64,000 nt of DNA from an uncultured Oscillospiraceae bacterium (GCA_910589085.1 CAJUSG010000006.1:2940-66939), one strand, 5' to 3'; shown: positions 8,304-17,862, numbered from the stretch's first letter. Program-made: numbers and translations. Notes: generated by a model not told the origin, from the sequence alone.

Positions 8304-8337
8304 AACAGGGCCCGCCCCCACGGGGACGGGCCCTGTT
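8304..8337 (+). terminator. Terminator of the ftcD-folT-folC-FNT run
   Basis: An 11-bp perfect stem (8304-8314 with 8327-8337) with a 12-nt loop lies 5 bases after the FNT stop. The T-tract is poor, so termination strength is uncertain. Confidence 0.7.
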
Positions 8338-8373
8338 CATCAATGTGACCCCCTGAATAGGCCTATGTTAATA

Positions 8374-8410
8374 CCCGTTGCTTGCGGCAACGGGCGGTCT
8401 CTGCTACAAT
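8374..8410 (+). promoter_or_regulatory. Promoter with overlapping palindromic operator for the XRE gene
   Basis: TTGCGG (8382-8387), 17-bp spacer, TACAAT (8405-8410). An 8-bp inverted repeat, CCCGTTGC with GCAACGGG (8374-8394, 5-bp gap), covers the -35 box, so the downstream XRE protein may repress its own gene. Confidence 0.6.
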
Positions 8411-8445
8411 CGGGACAACGGCAAATCGAAAGGTGGTCATCCCGA

Positions 8446-8955
8446 ATGCTAAGTGAAAACATAAAAGCGATCCGAAAATCAAAGGGGCTCTCCCAGGAGG
8501 AGCTCGCCATCAAGCTGAATGTGGTGCGGCAGACCATTTCAAAGTGGGAGCTGGGCCTGTCGGTCCCCGACTCGGACCTGCTGATTGCCATATCGGAGGC
8601 GCTGGAAACCCCGGTAAGCACCCTGCTTGGTGAAACCGTGACGGAGCCGGAGGCGGACGATCTGGCCGCAATCGCTCAAAAGCTGGAGCGGATCAATGTA
8701 CAGCTCGCCCGGCAGAAGGCCGGGAGAAGAAGGCTGCTCCATTGGCTGTGCTTCGCCCTGTGCGCAGCCATAGTGGCAGCAGTCGCGGTCTTATACGCTT
8801 TTCCCAGCCCTTACCTGAGCTGGGATTACAGCGCCCCGGAAACCGTCGTTATAGGGGTGGCGCTTCACGCGTGTGAATGGCTGTTTGTCCGGCTGGCCCC
8901 CATTGCCCTGATCGGGGCAATCGCCGGATACCTCCTGACACGGAAGAAGGCATAA
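8446..8955 (+). CDS. XRE-family regulator with C-terminal membrane segments
   Basis: A 169-residue protein: a helix-turn-helix domain (about 2-57, with LSQEELAIKLNVVRQTISKW), a short linker helix, and two hydrophobic segments (about 98-116 and 132-160) that should anchor it in the membrane. This layout is common in Firmicutes and its signal is generally unknown. I start it at ATG 8446 behind AAAGGTGGT; an upstream in-frame ATG at 8365 would overlap the promoter. It stands alone between two terminators. Confidence 0.82.
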   Translation: MLSENIKAIRKSKGLSQEELAIKLNVVRQTISKWELGLSVPDSDLLIAISEALETPVSTLLGETVTEPEADDLAAIAQKLERINVQLARQKAGRRRLLHWLCFALCAAIVAAVAVLYAFPSPYLSWDYSAPETVVIGVALHACEWLFVRLAPIALIGAIAGYLLTRKKA

Positions 8956-8962
8956 CAGAAAA

Positions 8963-8997
8963 AGCAAGGCAGGCCGTACGGTCTGCCTTGCTTTTTT
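8963..8997. terminator. Bidirectional terminator between the XRE gene and glgP
   Basis: AGCAAGGCAG (8963-8972) pairs with CTGCCTTGCT (8983-8992); the inner bases also pair. It has A's on the left and six T's on the right, serving the XRE gene (+) and glgP (-). Confidence 0.88.
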
Positions 8998-9008
8998 GTT
9001 CTCTGTGC

Positions 9009-11453
9009 TTACTTCCGGGTGGGCACGTGCCAGATATCCCGGGCGTAGTCCTGAATGGAGCGGTCGGCGGCGAAGATGCCCGACCGGGCGATGTTGATGA
9101 GGGACATCCGGTCCCAGAGGGCGCGGTCGGCGTAGGCGGCCAGGGCCCGGCGGTGGGCGTCGCAGTAGCTGTTGAAGTCGGCCAGGAGCATGTACTCGTC
9201 GGCCTGGCTGCCTCCCGCGCCGAAGAGCAGCCGGTTGGACAGGTCGGTGTAGGCCACTCCGTCGGCAAAGCCGGCGGTGATCTGGTCCAGGATGCGCTTC
9301 AGGTTCTGGTCGTGGAGGTAAATCTCGTGGGGGCGATAGCCCTCCCGCTTGCGCTGGTTCACCTGGTCGGTGGTCAGGCCGAAGAGGAAGATGTTTTCGT
9401 CCCCCAGCTGCTGGTGCATCTCCACGTTGGCCCCGTCCAGGGTGCCGATGGTGAGGGCGCCGTTCATCATGAACTTCATGTTGCCGGTGCCGCTGGCCTC
9501 CTTGCCCGCGGTGGAGATCTGCTCGGAGATCTCAGAGGCGGGCATCAGCTTCTCAGCCAGAGAGACCCGGTAGTTCTCCAAAAAGACCACTTGCAGCTTA
9601 TCCTTGCAGATGGGGTCGGCGGCGATCTGGGCGGCCAGGGAGTTGATGAGCTGGATGATCTGCTTGGCCACGTGGTAGCCGGGGGCCGCCTTGGCGCCGA
9701 AGAGGAAGGTCTGGGGGGTAAACTCCATATTGGGGTTGTCCCGCAGCTGGTTGTACAGGTGAATGATGTGCAGCACGTTGAGCAGCTGGCGCTTGTACTC
9801 GTGGAGGCGCTTCACCTGGACGTCAAAGATGGCATCGGTGTTCAGGGTGACGCCCGACTCCCGGGCCACCCAGGCGGCGAAGCGGCGCTTGTTCTCCTTT
9901 TTGATGTCCTCCAGCTGCTGGAGCACCGCCTTGTCGTCCGCCGACTTCTCAAAGTCCCGCAGGGCCTCGGGGTGGAGGAGATACCGGTCCCCCCCGGTGC
10001 AGTCCCGGATGAGGGCGTCCAGCCTGGGGTTGATCTGAGACAGCCAGCGGCGGTGGTCGATGCCGTTGGTCACGTTCTTGAACTTGCCGGGCTCGGCCTG
10101 GTAGGCGTCCTGGAAGACGTCCCGCTTCAGAATCTCGGAGTGGAGGGCGGACACGCCGTTGATGGCCTGGCAGGCGCAGACGCACAGGTTGGCCATACGC
10201 ACCTCGCCCCCCCAGATGATGGCCATGTGGCCCACCTTGCCAGTGTCGCCGCCGTAGCGGCGCTCCAGCTCGGCCTGGTAGCGGCGGGCGATCTCGGTGA
10301 GGATCTGCCAGATGCGGGGCAGGAGGGTCTCGATGAGCTTCTGGGGCCAGCGCTCCAGGGCCTCGGCCAGCACGGTGTGGTTGGTGTAGCACACCGCGTC
10401 GGTGACGATGTGCCAGGCCTCGTCCCAGCCGTAGCCCTCCTGGTCCAGCAGGATGCGCATCAGCTCGGGGATGACCAGGGTGGGGTGGGTGTCGTTGATC
10501 TGGATTACGTGCTTCCGGGCAAAGTTGCGCAGGGTGCCATACTGGGCCTTGTGCTGGCGGACGATAGACTGGACGGTGGCCGAGACGAAGAAGTACTGCT
10601 GCTTCAGGCGCAGGGACTTGCCCTCGGCGTGGTTGTCGTCGGGGTAGAGGACCTTGGCGATGACCTCGGCCATGGCCTGCTGCTCCACCGCCTTCAGGTA
10701 CTCGCCCCGGGAGTAGAGGGACATGTCCACCGGCAGGGGGCTCTTGGCGTCCCACAGGCGCAGGGTGTTGGTGTGGTGGGTGTTGTAGCCGGCGATCTTC
10801 ATGTCCCGGGGGATGGCCAGCACGGCGGTGTAGCCCACGTGCTCGGGGTGGTTGGTGCCGTTCTCCCAGCGGTCGATGATCTGGCCGCCGAAGCGGACCT
10901 CCTCCGCCTCCTCCATCTTGGGGATAAGCCAGGCGTCGCCCAGGCCCAGCCAGTTGTCGGCCAGCTCCTGCTGCTTGCCATCCACAATCTTCTGCTTGAA
11001 GATGCCCAGCTCGTAGCAGATGGAGTAGCCGGTGGCGGGAATCTCCAGGGTGGTCATGGAGTCCAGGTAGCAGGCAGCCAGACGGCCCAGGCCGCCGTTG
11101 CCCAGGCCGGCGTCGGGCTCGGACTCGAACAGGTCGGCGGCGGAGAAGCCCATGCCCTCCAGCGCCTCCTTCATGGTGCCCAGCAGCCCCAGGTTATAGG
11201 CGTTCTTCTCCAGGGAGCGGCCCAGCAGGAACTCCAGGGACAGGTAGTGGACCTGCCGCTGCTGCTTCTCCCATACCTCGTTGCTGGTTTCCATGCGGTG
11301 ACGGGACATGATGTCCCGCAGGACTAGGGCGCAGGCCTTGAACATATGGGTGTTTGTGGCCGTCTCCACCGTGCAGCCGAAGTTGCGCTGGAGCTTGCCG
11401 GTAATCATCTCAATCAGTTGTTCCTTATTATACTCAGGGGAATAGTCTGCCAT
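9009..11453 (-). CDS. glgP: Glycogen phosphorylase
   Basis: Releases glucose-1-phosphate from alpha-1,4-glucan ends with pyridoxal phosphate as cofactor (GT35). The protein is 814 residues, the usual length. Landmarks are EPDAGLGNGGLGRLAACYLDS near residue 110 and the PLP-lysine region EASGTGNMKFMMNGALTIGT followed by LDGANVEM. ATG 11453 is preceded by AGGAGG; 15 more in-frame codons upstream are not needed. It is the last gene of the glycogen operon, separated from glgA by a terminator-like hairpin at 11581-11609, so its level may be set separately. Confidence 0.95.
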   Translation of the reverse strand: MADYSPEYNKEQLIEMITGKLQRNFGCTVETATNTHMFKACALVLRDIMSRHRMETSNEVWEKQQRQVHYLSLEFLLGRSLEKNAYNLGLLGTMKEALEGMGFSAADLFESEPDAGLGNGGLGRLAACYLDSMTTLEIPATGYSICYELGIFKQKIVDGKQQELADNWLGLGDAWLIPKMEEAEEVRFGGQIIDRWENGTNHPEHVGYTAVLAIPRDMKIAGYNTHHTNTLRLWDAKSPLPVDMSLYSRGEYLKAVEQQAMAEVIAKVLYPDDNHAEGKSLRLKQQYFFVSATVQSIVRQHKAQYGTLRNFARKHVIQINDTHPTLVIPELMRILLDQEGYGWDEAWHIVTDAVCYTNHTVLAEALERWPQKLIETLLPRIWQILTEIARRYQAELERRYGGDTGKVGHMAIIWGGEVRMANLCVCACQAINGVSALHSEILKRDVFQDAYQAEPGKFKNVTNGIDHRRWLSQINPRLDALIRDCTGGDRYLLHPEALRDFEKSADDKAVLQQLEDIKKENKRRFAAWVARESGVTLNTDAIFDVQVKRLHEYKRQLLNVLHIIHLYNQLRDNPNMEFTPQTFLFGAKAAPGYHVAKQIIQLINSLAAQIAADPICKDKLQVVFLENYRVSLAEKLMPASEISEQISTAGKEASGTGNMKFMMNGALTIGTLDGANVEMHQQLGDENIFLFGLTTDQVNQRKREGYRPHEIYLHDQNLKRILDQITAGFADGVAYTDLSNRLLFGAGGSQADEYMLLADFNSYCDAHRRALAAYADRALWDRMSLINIARSGIFAADRSIQDYARDIWHVPTRK

Positions 11454-11580
11454 AACAATACCTCCTGTTTGAATTACAGTCTCTGGAATAGCTTTCACAA
11501 AGAAATATTTTAACAGATTTTCATGGGGCCGTCAACAATCGGGAAGGGAGAAAAAGGGAGAAATTACAAGGAGAACGAAA

Positions 11581-11609
11581 ACAGCCCCGGCCGGTTTGGC
11601 CGGGGCTGT
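11581..11609 (-). terminator. Hairpin between glgA and glgP
   Basis: A 12-bp perfect GC-rich stem (11581-11592 with 11598-11609) is followed on the minus strand by TTTTCGTT. It lies just after the glgA stop and before glgP. Confidence 0.8.
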
Positions 11610-11623
11610 CTGACCGTCTGAAC

Positions 11624-13069
11624 TCAGGCCAGGATACGCTTATAGATTTCCAGATACTGCCGGGCGGAATTTTTCCAGGAGAAGTCGGCGGTCATGCTCT
11701 CCTTCTGCAGGCCTCTCCATGCCTTCTTGTCGTCGTTGTACAGGTCCACCGCCTCCCGCAGGACCCACACCATGTCGCCGGCGTTGATGTTGCCGAAGGT
11801 GAAGCCCCGGCCGGTGCCCTCGAACTTGTTGTAGGGGGTAACGGTGTCCTTCAGGCCGCCCGTCTCCCGCACCACGGGGATGGTGCCAAAGCGCATGGCG
11901 ATCATCTGGGACAGACCGCAGGGCTCGGAGACCGAGGGCATGAGGAAGATGTCCGCCCCGGCGTAGATCATGTTGGACAGGGGGGCGGAGTAGGTGAGCT
12001 GGGCGGAGAAGCGGCCGGGATACTGCCCCTGGGCGTAGCGGAAGGCCTCCTCGTACTGCCAGTCGCCGGTGCCCAGCACCACCATCTGCACCCCCTTGGT
12101 GCCCAGGCCCATGATGTCGTGGATGGCGTCGGTGACCATGGAGAAGCCCTTGTGCCCCACCAGCCTGGAGACGCAGGCAACCAGGGGAATATCCGGGTTC
12201 TCCTCCAGGCCCACCGCCTGCTGAAGGGCGGCCTTACAGGCGGCCTTGCCCTTCACCGGGGCCTTAGCGGTGAAGTTGGCGGCCAGACCCTCCATTTTGG
12301 CGGGGTCGTAGAGGTCCACGTCGATGCCGTTGAGGATGCCCTCCAGCTTGCCGCTCTGCTGGTTGATGACCCCGTCCAGCCCGTGGGCGTAGAAGGGGGT
12401 GCGCAGCTCCTGGGCGTAGGTGGGAGAGACGGTGGTGACGAAGTTGGAGGCCATGATGGCCCCCTTCATCAGGTTCACGTCCCGGTGGTAGGCCAGCATC
12501 CCCTCGTTGAAGTAGCTGCGGTCCAGGCCGATGACGTCCTGGAGGACCTGGTCGCCGTAGCGGCCCTGGTACTCAATATTGTGGATGGTGTACACCGTCC
12601 GGGTCCCCGCCAGCTCGGGGATGCGGTATTTCTCCTCCAGGAGGTAGACGGGCACCAGGGCGGTCTGCCAGTCGTTGCAGTGGATAATGTCCGGAGCCCA
12701 GCCCAGCTGGCCGGGGGCCTCCACCACCGCCCGGGAGAAGTAGGAGAAGCGCTCACAGTCGTCAAAGTGTCCGTAGATCTGCCAGCGCTTGAAGTAGTAC
12801 TCATTGTCCACAAACCAGAAGGTGACGCCCTGATGCTCCACCTCGAAGATTCCGCAGTATACCTGCCGCCAGGCCAGAGTGACATTGAAGTACTTCAAAA
12901 AGGTCATCTTGGCCCGCCAGTCCTCGCTGACTCCCTCGTAGAGGGGCAGAATCACCCTGACCTCGTGGCCCTCGGCCGCCAGAGCCTGGGGAAGGGAGCC
13001 GGCCACGTCGGCCAGGCCGCCGGTTTTGATGAAGGGGGCCGCCTCGGGGGTGGCAAAGAGAATTTTCAT
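11624..13069 (-). CDS. glgA: Glycogen synthase
   Basis: Extends alpha-1,4-glucan chains from ADP-glucose (GT5, GT-B fold). The 481-residue protein begins MKILFATPEAAPFIKTGGL, with the ADP-glucose binding KTGGL at 15-19; DIIHCNDWQTALVP and the C-terminal SVSEPCGLSQM block are also in place. The ATG at 13069 has AAGGTGA before it and is preferred over an in-frame TTG six codons upstream. It follows glgD with a 168-base gap that carries a palindromic repeat and a hairpin. Confidence 0.95.
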   Translation of the reverse strand: MKILFATPEAAPFIKTGGLADVAGSLPQALAAEGHEVRVILPLYEGVSEDWRAKMTFLKYFNVTLAWRQVYCGIFEVEHQGVTFWFVDNEYYFKRWQIYGHFDDCERFSYFSRAVVEAPGQLGWAPDIIHCNDWQTALVPVYLLEEKYRIPELAGTRTVYTIHNIEYQGRYGDQVLQDVIGLDRSYFNEGMLAYHRDVNLMKGAIMASNFVTTVSPTYAQELRTPFYAHGLDGVINQQSGKLEGILNGIDVDLYDPAKMEGLAANFTAKAPVKGKAACKAALQQAVGLEENPDIPLVACVSRLVGHKGFSMVTDAIHDIMGLGTKGVQMVVLGTGDWQYEEAFRYAQGQYPGRFSAQLTYSAPLSNMIYAGADIFLMPSVSEPCGLSQMIAMRFGTIPVVRETGGLKDTVTPYNKFEGTGRGFTFGNINAGDMVWVLREAVDLYNDDKKAWRGLQKESMTADFSWKNSARQYLEIYKRILA

Positions 13070-13108
13070 AGAAATCACCTTTTCCAAAAATTATTGGGGG
13101 ATTTTCGT

Positions 13109-13184
13109 TGTAGGGCGCGACCACTGGGCGCGCCGCGGTGCTGTGAGCCATCAGACGGGGCGCCGGGTCGTCGCCCCCTACAAA
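13109..13184. repeat. Palindromic intergenic repeat
   Basis: The element starts TTGTAGGGCGCGACCACTGG and ends GGGTCGTCGCCCCCTACAAA, so its ends are inverted copies. It lies between glgA and glgD and belongs to the same family as the copies at 20990, 21075, 23298 and 45032. Confidence 0.7.
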
Positions 13185-13202
13185 CGCCGGGGATCGCAGG
13201 AA

Positions 13203-13229
13203 GACGCCCTCCGGATTGGGGAGGGCGTC
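13203..13229 (-). terminator. Hairpin downstream of glgD
   Basis: A 10-bp perfect stem (13203-13212 with 13220-13229) sits 8 bases past the glgD stop. No clear T-tract follows on the minus strand, so it may be a partial terminator or an mRNA-stabilising structure. Confidence 0.55.
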
Positions 13230-13237
13230 CGGAAAAA

Positions 13238-14353
13238 TCAGACAACAGAGCCCTTGGCGATAGCCAGAGGATAGGTGGCGTGGCCCATGAGCATACGGCC
13301 CTCGTTCACCGTTACGTCTTTGTCGGCGATGACATAGGACAGGGATGCCCCGGACCTGACCACCGTGCCCTGCATGAGCACACTGTTGGACACCTTGGCC
13401 CCCTTCTCCACCACGACTCCGCGGAAGAGGATGGAGTTCTCCACCTCGCCCTCGACCTGACAGCCGTCGGCCACCAGAGAGGACCTGGAGACCGAGTTGG
13501 GGCCGTAGTAGGTGGAGGGGTTGGACTGGTCCTTGGTGCGGATGGGCCGGGCGGGGTTGAACAGGTCGGCCCGGACCGCCGGGTCCAGCAGGTCCATAGA
13601 GCGCTGATAGTAGTCGCCCACAGACTGGAAGCGGCCCACATAGCCCTTGTGGACGTAGGGCATCATCTTCAGGGATTTCATCCTGGGCTGGAGGACGCCG
13701 CGGCTGAAGTTGGACACATCGTGGGCGGAGCAGTAGTCCACCATGTCCATCAGAAGGCGCTTGGACAGGATATAGATCTCCAGAGACTCCAAAGCCTTGC
13801 CGGCGGAGGTGGGATGGATGGACAGGTCGGTAATCCGGCCCTCTTCGCTGACCTCCACATACTCGGAAAACTGGGGGGCCCCCTTCAGGGTGGGGGTGCA
13901 GACCACGGTAATGTCAGCCCCCGAGTTCAGGTGCTGCTCAAATACCTCCGCCACCGGCAGGTTGATGGCCGTGTCGCCCCAGGCCAGCAGGACATAGTCC
14001 TGGCGGATGTCCTCCAGGTAGTCATAGACCCCGGCCAGGGCCTCCATGCTGCCCCGGTACTCGCCGTGGCCCAGCTCGGTATAGCTGAAGGGAGGCAGGA
14101 TGCGCAGGCCGCCGTGCTTGCGGCTCAGGTCCCAGTCCTTGCCCGAGCCCAGGTGGTCCAGAAGGGACTGGTAGCTCTGGTGCACCACCACGCCCACGTC
14201 GGTGATGCCGGCGTTGACGCAGTTGGACAGCATGAAGTCGATCAGGCGGTAACGGCCGCCAAAGGGCAGGGAGCAGGTGTTCCGGGGACGGGTCAGCTCG
14301 CCCAGATTGGCGTCAGAGCGGTACGCGAACAAAATTCCGTGGAGATCGTTCAT
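13238..14353 (-). CDS. glgD: GlgD, ADP-glucose pyrophosphorylase second subunit
   Basis: A 371-residue nucleotidyltransferase homologue of GlgC ([20 protein letters not shown], about 29-48) followed by a left-handed beta-helix. It lacks the GGxGxRL glucose-1-phosphate/ATP start motif, having [14 protein letters not shown] instead, as expected for GlgD, which in Firmicutes partners GlgC and raises its activity. Its ATG overlaps the glgC stop (ATGA at 14350-14353), so the two subunits are translationally coupled. Confidence 0.93.
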   Translation of the reverse strand: MNDLHGILFAYRSDANLGELTRPRNTCSLPFGGRYRLIDFMLSNCVNAGITDVGVVVHQSYQSLLDHLGSGKDWDLSRKHGGLRILPPFSYTELGHGEYRGSMEALAGVYDYLEDIRQDYVLLAWGDTAINLPVAEVFEQHLNSGADITVVCTPTLKGAPQFSEYVEVSEEGRITDLSIHPTSAGKALESLEIYILSKRLLMDMVDYCSAHDVSNFSRGVLQPRMKSLKMMPYVHKGYVGRFQSVGDYYQRSMDLLDPAVRADLFNPARPIRTKDQSNPSTYYGPNSVSRSSLVADGCQVEGEVENSILFRGVVVEKGAKVSNSVLMQGTVVRSGASLSYVIADKDVTVNEGRMLMGHATYPLAIAKGSVV

Positions 14354-15561
14354 GCCTGCTCACCTCCTTTCACATTTTCGCGGATCATGGCCTTTGGCGG
14401 GATGACGGCCTTCTCCCCCACGGTAACCCCGCCGGCTACCACGGCGATGCCCCAGTTCTCGCCGCCGTCGGGCGCCGAGCCCACAACGGCCTCCGCCTCC
14501 ACCGTGGCGTTTTCCGCCACGATCGAGTAGTAGACCTTGGCCCCCTCTTTGACGGTTGCCCCGGGCATGAGGATGGAGTACTGGATGTCGGCCCCCTTCT
14601 CCACCGTGACCGAGTTGAAGAGCACCGAGTTGGCCACGACGCCCTCCACCCGGCAGCCGCCGGTGACCAGAGAGTGGGAGATGGACGCCGCCGGGCCGGT
14701 GACATGGGGCGGCCGGATGGGCGTGCGGGCGTAGATGGGCCAGCTGTCGTCATACATGTCCAGCCCGCTGCTGCTGCCCGCCAGCATATCCATGTTGGCG
14801 TCCCACAGGGAGTCGATGGTGCCCACATCCTTCCAGTAGCCCGCGAAGCGGTAGGCCATCAGCTTCTCGCCGGCGTGGAGCATGTTGGGGATGATGTTTT
14901 TGCCGAAGTCGTTGGAGGAATCGGGGTCAGCCTCGTCGTCGATGAGGTATTTGCGCAGCTTGGACCAGGTGAATACGTAGATGCCCATGGAGGCCAGGTT
15001 GCTCTTGGGCTGGGGGGGCTTCTCCTCAAACTCATAGACCTTGTCGTCGGCCTCCACGTTCAGGATGCCGAAGCGCTTGGCCTCCTCCATGGTGACCTCC
15101 AGCACCGAGATGGTGCAGGCGGCCCCGGATTTTTTATGGAAGGATACCATCTCGGAGTAGTCCATCTTATAGATGTGGTCGCCCGAGAGGACCACTACGT
15201 ACTCGGGATCATACAGGTCCAGAAAGCCGATATTCTGGTAAATGGCGTTGGCCGTGCCCTTGTACCAGGTGCCCTGCTCCCCCTCCCGCTGGTAGGGGGG
15301 AAGGATATGGACGCCGCCGTCGGACCGGTCCAGGTCCCAGGGCTGGCCGTTGCCCAGATAGGCGTTCAGCTCCAGGGGGCGGTACTGGGTAAGGACGCCC
15401 ACCGTGTCGATGCCGGAGTTGACACAGTTGGACAGGGGAAAGTCGATGATTCGGTACTTCCCGCCGAAGGGGACGGCAGGCTTTGCCACGTTGCTGGTCA
15501 GGGCGTAGAGACGGCTGCCCTGGCCGCCGGCCAGCAGCATGGCGACAACTTCTTTCTTCAT
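14350..15561 (-). CDS. glgC: Glucose-1-phosphate adenylyltransferase
   Basis: Makes ADP-glucose from glucose-1-phosphate and ATP, the committed step of glycogen synthesis. The 403-residue protein has the catalytic N-terminal motif [48 protein letters not shown], and a C-terminal beta-helix. ATG 15561 has AGAGGTG six bases upstream; a GTG three codons earlier is possible. It lies between glgB and glgD in the operon. Confidence 0.95.
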   Translation of the reverse strand: MKKEVVAMLLAGGQGSRLYALTSNVAKPAVPFGGKYRIIDFPLSNCVNSGIDTVGVLTQYRPLELNAYLGNGQPWDLDRSDGGVHILPPYQREGEQGTWYKGTANAIYQNIGFLDLYDPEYVVVLSGDHIYKMDYSEMVSFHKKSGAACTISVLEVTMEEAKRFGILNVEADDKVYEFEEKPPQPKSNLASMGIYVFTWSKLRKYLIDDEADPDSSNDFGKNIIPNMLHAGEKLMAYRFAGYWKDVGTIDSLWDANMDMLAGSSSGLDMYDDSWPIYARTPIRPPHVTGPAASISHSLVTGGCRVEGVVANSVLFNSVTVEKGADIQYSILMPGATVKEGAKVYYSIVAENATVEAEAVVGSAPDGGENWGIAVVAGGVTVGEKAVIPPKAMIRENVKGGEQA

Positions 15562-15659
15562 GGTGTTCACCTCTTACTTTTTTGGCTGCGGTGGCATCTA
15601 TTGGAAACCAGGGCCGGCAAGCCCTGAGGGTGCCCGGAGGGTCGTGCGGAGGCCGCCCC

Positions 15660-17744
15660 CTAGGTCTTGGGCGCCTTTTTGGGCTTGGCGGCAGGGGCCT
15701 TCTCCGCCTTGGCCGTCTTTTTGGCCTTCTCCGCCTTGGGAGCGGCTTTGGCCGTCTTCTTGGCGGCGGGCTTCTTCTCCGCCTTGGCGGCCTCGCTGGC
15801 CTTTTCCACCTTGGGCTTGCGGGCGGGGTTCTTGCGCACGCACCGGTAGATCACAGTGGACATGGGGGGCAGGTCCACCGTGAAGGACTGGGGCTGGTCG
15901 TGACAGGGGATCTTTTCCGTCTTGATGGGCGCCTTGTCCCCCCGGCCCACGCCGCCGTAGGCCGCGTCGTCGGTGTTGAAGGCCACCGCCCAGGAGCCGG
16001 CAAAGGGGGCGCCTACCCGGTAGCCGTTGCGATGCTCCGGCGAGAAGTTGCACAGCACCAGCAGAGGCTGCCCCTTCCGGTCCCAGCGCAGGAAGGCCAC
16101 CGTGTTGGCGTTGTTGTCGTCGGCGCACAGCCACTGGAAGCCCTGCCAGGAGTCGTCCTGATCCCACAGGGGGGCGTTCTCCAGATAGAAGGCGTTCATG
16201 GCCTTGAAGAAGTCCTGGGTCTGGCGGTGGGGACCGTACTGAAGCAGATGCCAGTCCAGGGAATACTCGTAGTGCCACTCGTTCCACTGGCCCAGCTCAG
16301 CCCCCATGAAGGTGAGCTTCTTGCCCGGATGGGTCATCATGTAGGCGTAGAAGGCCCGGACGCCGGCGAACTTCTGGGGGTTGTCGCCGGGCATCTTGCC
16401 GAAGAAGGAGCCCTTCATGTGGACCACCTCGTCGTGGGAGAGGGGCAGGATATAGTTCTCTGAGAAGGCGTACATCAGGGAGAAGGTGATGTCCCGGTGG
16501 TTGAACTGGCGAAAATAGGGGTCCAGCTTGATATAGTGGCAGATGTCGTTCATCCAGCCCATATTCCACTTGAAGTTGAAGCCCAGGCCGCCGTCGTCCA
16601 CCGGCTTGGTCACCTTGGGCCAGGCGGTGGACTCCTCCGCCACCATGAGCACGTCGGGGTGGGCGGCGAAGACGGCGGTGTTCAGGTCCTGGAAGAACTT
16701 GATGGCCTCCAGATTCTCGTGCCCGCCGTTCACGTTGGGCATCCACTCCCCCGCCTTCCGGTTGTAGTCCAGATAGAGCATGGAGGACACCGCGTCCACC
16801 CGCAGGCCGTCCATGTGGTACTCCTCCAGCCAGAACATGGCCGAGGAGAACAGGAAGGAGCGCACCTCGGGCCGGCCGAAGTCGAACACGTCGGTGCCCC
16901 ACTCCTTATGCTCCCCCTTCCGGGGGTCGGCGTACTCGTAGGTGGGGGTGCCGTCGAAATTGTACAGGCCGAAGGCGTCCCGGGGGAAATGGGCGGGGAC
17001 CCAGTCCATAATCACCCCGATGCCCGCCTGGTGGAGCTGGTCAATGAGGTATTTCAGGTCGTCAGGGGTGCCGAAGCGGCTGGTGGCGGCGAAGTAGCCG
17101 GTGCACTGGTAGCCCCAGGAGGCGTCCAGGGGGTGCTCGGTGACGGGGAGCAGCTCCACATGGGTGAAGCCCATCTCCTTCACGTAGGGCACCAGGTAGG
17201 TGGTGATATCCCGGTAGCTGAGGAACTCCCCCTCGCCGGTGCGCCGCCAGGAGCCCAGGTGGCACTCGTAGATGTTCATGGGCCGGCGGTATAGGGGATT
17301 TTTGGCCCGGAAGGTAAACCAGTCCCGGTCGCCCCACTGGTAGCCGGTGTCCAGATCGTAGATCTTGCTGGACACGTCGGGCCGGGTGGCGGCGTGGAAG
17401 CCGTAGGGGTCCGCCTTGCCTACAAAGGAGGAGCCGTCCGCCTTATGTATGGCGTACTGGTAGGCGTCGTAGCGCTTCAGGCCGGGGACAAAGGCCTCCC
17501 AGATGCCCCCCTCCACCTTCTCCATGGGGGTGGCCTCCAGGTCCCAGCCGTTGAAGTCGCCGATGACGGTGACCTTTGGGGCGTTGGGGGCCCAGACCCG
17601 AAAGAGATATCCCTCCGTGCCGGCCTCGTCCTTGGCGGGATGGGCGCCGAAGCACCTCCAGGCGTGGGTGGAGCGGCCCTCGGTAAATGCCTCAAGCTCC
17701 AAGAAAAGGTCGCTGGATGAGAGTTTTTCTTGATATTTAGACAT
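15660..17744 (-). CDS. glgB: 1,4-alpha-glucan branching enzyme with Lys/Ala-rich tail
   Basis: Introduces alpha-1,6 branches into glycogen (GH13). The 694-residue protein has an N-terminal carbohydrate-binding-like module (FRVWAPNAPKVTVIGDFNGW), the catalytic barrel with nucleophile region GLRVDAVSSMLYLDY, acid/base region VAEESTAWP and LPLSHDEVVH. Unusually, the last 57 or so residues are a low-complexity Lys/Ala/Pro tail resembling a histone H1 tail, which ordinary GlgB proteins lack. ATG 17744 follows GAGGTGAT. It is the first gene of the glg operon, behind a strong promoter. Confidence 0.94.
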   Translation of the reverse strand: MSKYQEKLSSSDLFLELEAFTEGRSTHAWRCFGAHPAKDEAGTEGYLFRVWAPNAPKVTVIGDFNGWDLEATPMEKVEGGIWEAFVPGLKRYDAYQYAIHKADGSSFVGKADPYGFHAATRPDVSSKIYDLDTGYQWGDRDWFTFRAKNPLYRRPMNIYECHLGSWRRTGEGEFLSYRDITTYLVPYVKEMGFTHVELLPVTEHPLDASWGYQCTGYFAATSRFGTPDDLKYLIDQLHQAGIGVIMDWVPAHFPRDAFGLYNFDGTPTYEYADPRKGEHKEWGTDVFDFGRPEVRSFLFSSAMFWLEEYHMDGLRVDAVSSMLYLDYNRKAGEWMPNVNGGHENLEAIKFFQDLNTAVFAAHPDVLMVAEESTAWPKVTKPVDDGGLGFNFKWNMGWMNDICHYIKLDPYFRQFNHRDITFSLMYAFSENYILPLSHDEVVHMKGSFFGKMPGDNPQKFAGVRAFYAYMMTHPGKKLTFMGAELGQWNEWHYEYSLDWHLLQYGPHRQTQDFFKAMNAFYLENAPLWDQDDSWQGFQWLCADDNNANTVAFLRWDRKGQPLLVLCNFSPEHRNGYRVGAPFAGSWAVAFNTDDAAYGGVGRGDKAPIKTEKIPCHDQPQSFTVDLPPMSTVIYRCVRKNPARKPKVEKASEAAKAEKKPAAKKTAKAAPKAEKAKKTAKAEKAPAAKPKKAPKT

Positions 17745-17833
17745 ATTTATCACCTCGTGGAGTCTTTTGTAAGCTCCTTCGTCAGCTAAAACCAACAAGG
17801 GAGTATGATATGCGCTCGGGTATATTTATCAAA

Positions 17834-17862
17834 ATTATACAACAAGTGGACAGAGCCGTCAA
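17834..17862 (-). promoter_or_regulatory. Sigma-70 promoter of the glycogen operon
   Basis: On the minus strand, TTGACG (17857-17862), 17-bp spacer, TATAAT (17834-17839). It reads toward glgB, leaving a leader of about 85 bases. Confidence 0.85.

Noticed and set aside
8877..11327. 816-codon open frame opposite glgP, and similar long frames opposite glgA, glgB and the phosphoglucomutase
   Set aside because: They are antisense shadows created by high GC at third positions; the minus-strand genes have clear catalytic motifs.
15660..15840. Lys/Ala tail of GlgB as a frameshift artefact
   Set aside because: The reading frame runs on from the catalytic domain without a break and codon use stays the same up to the stop; there is no alternative earlier stop in a shifted frame that restores a usual end.
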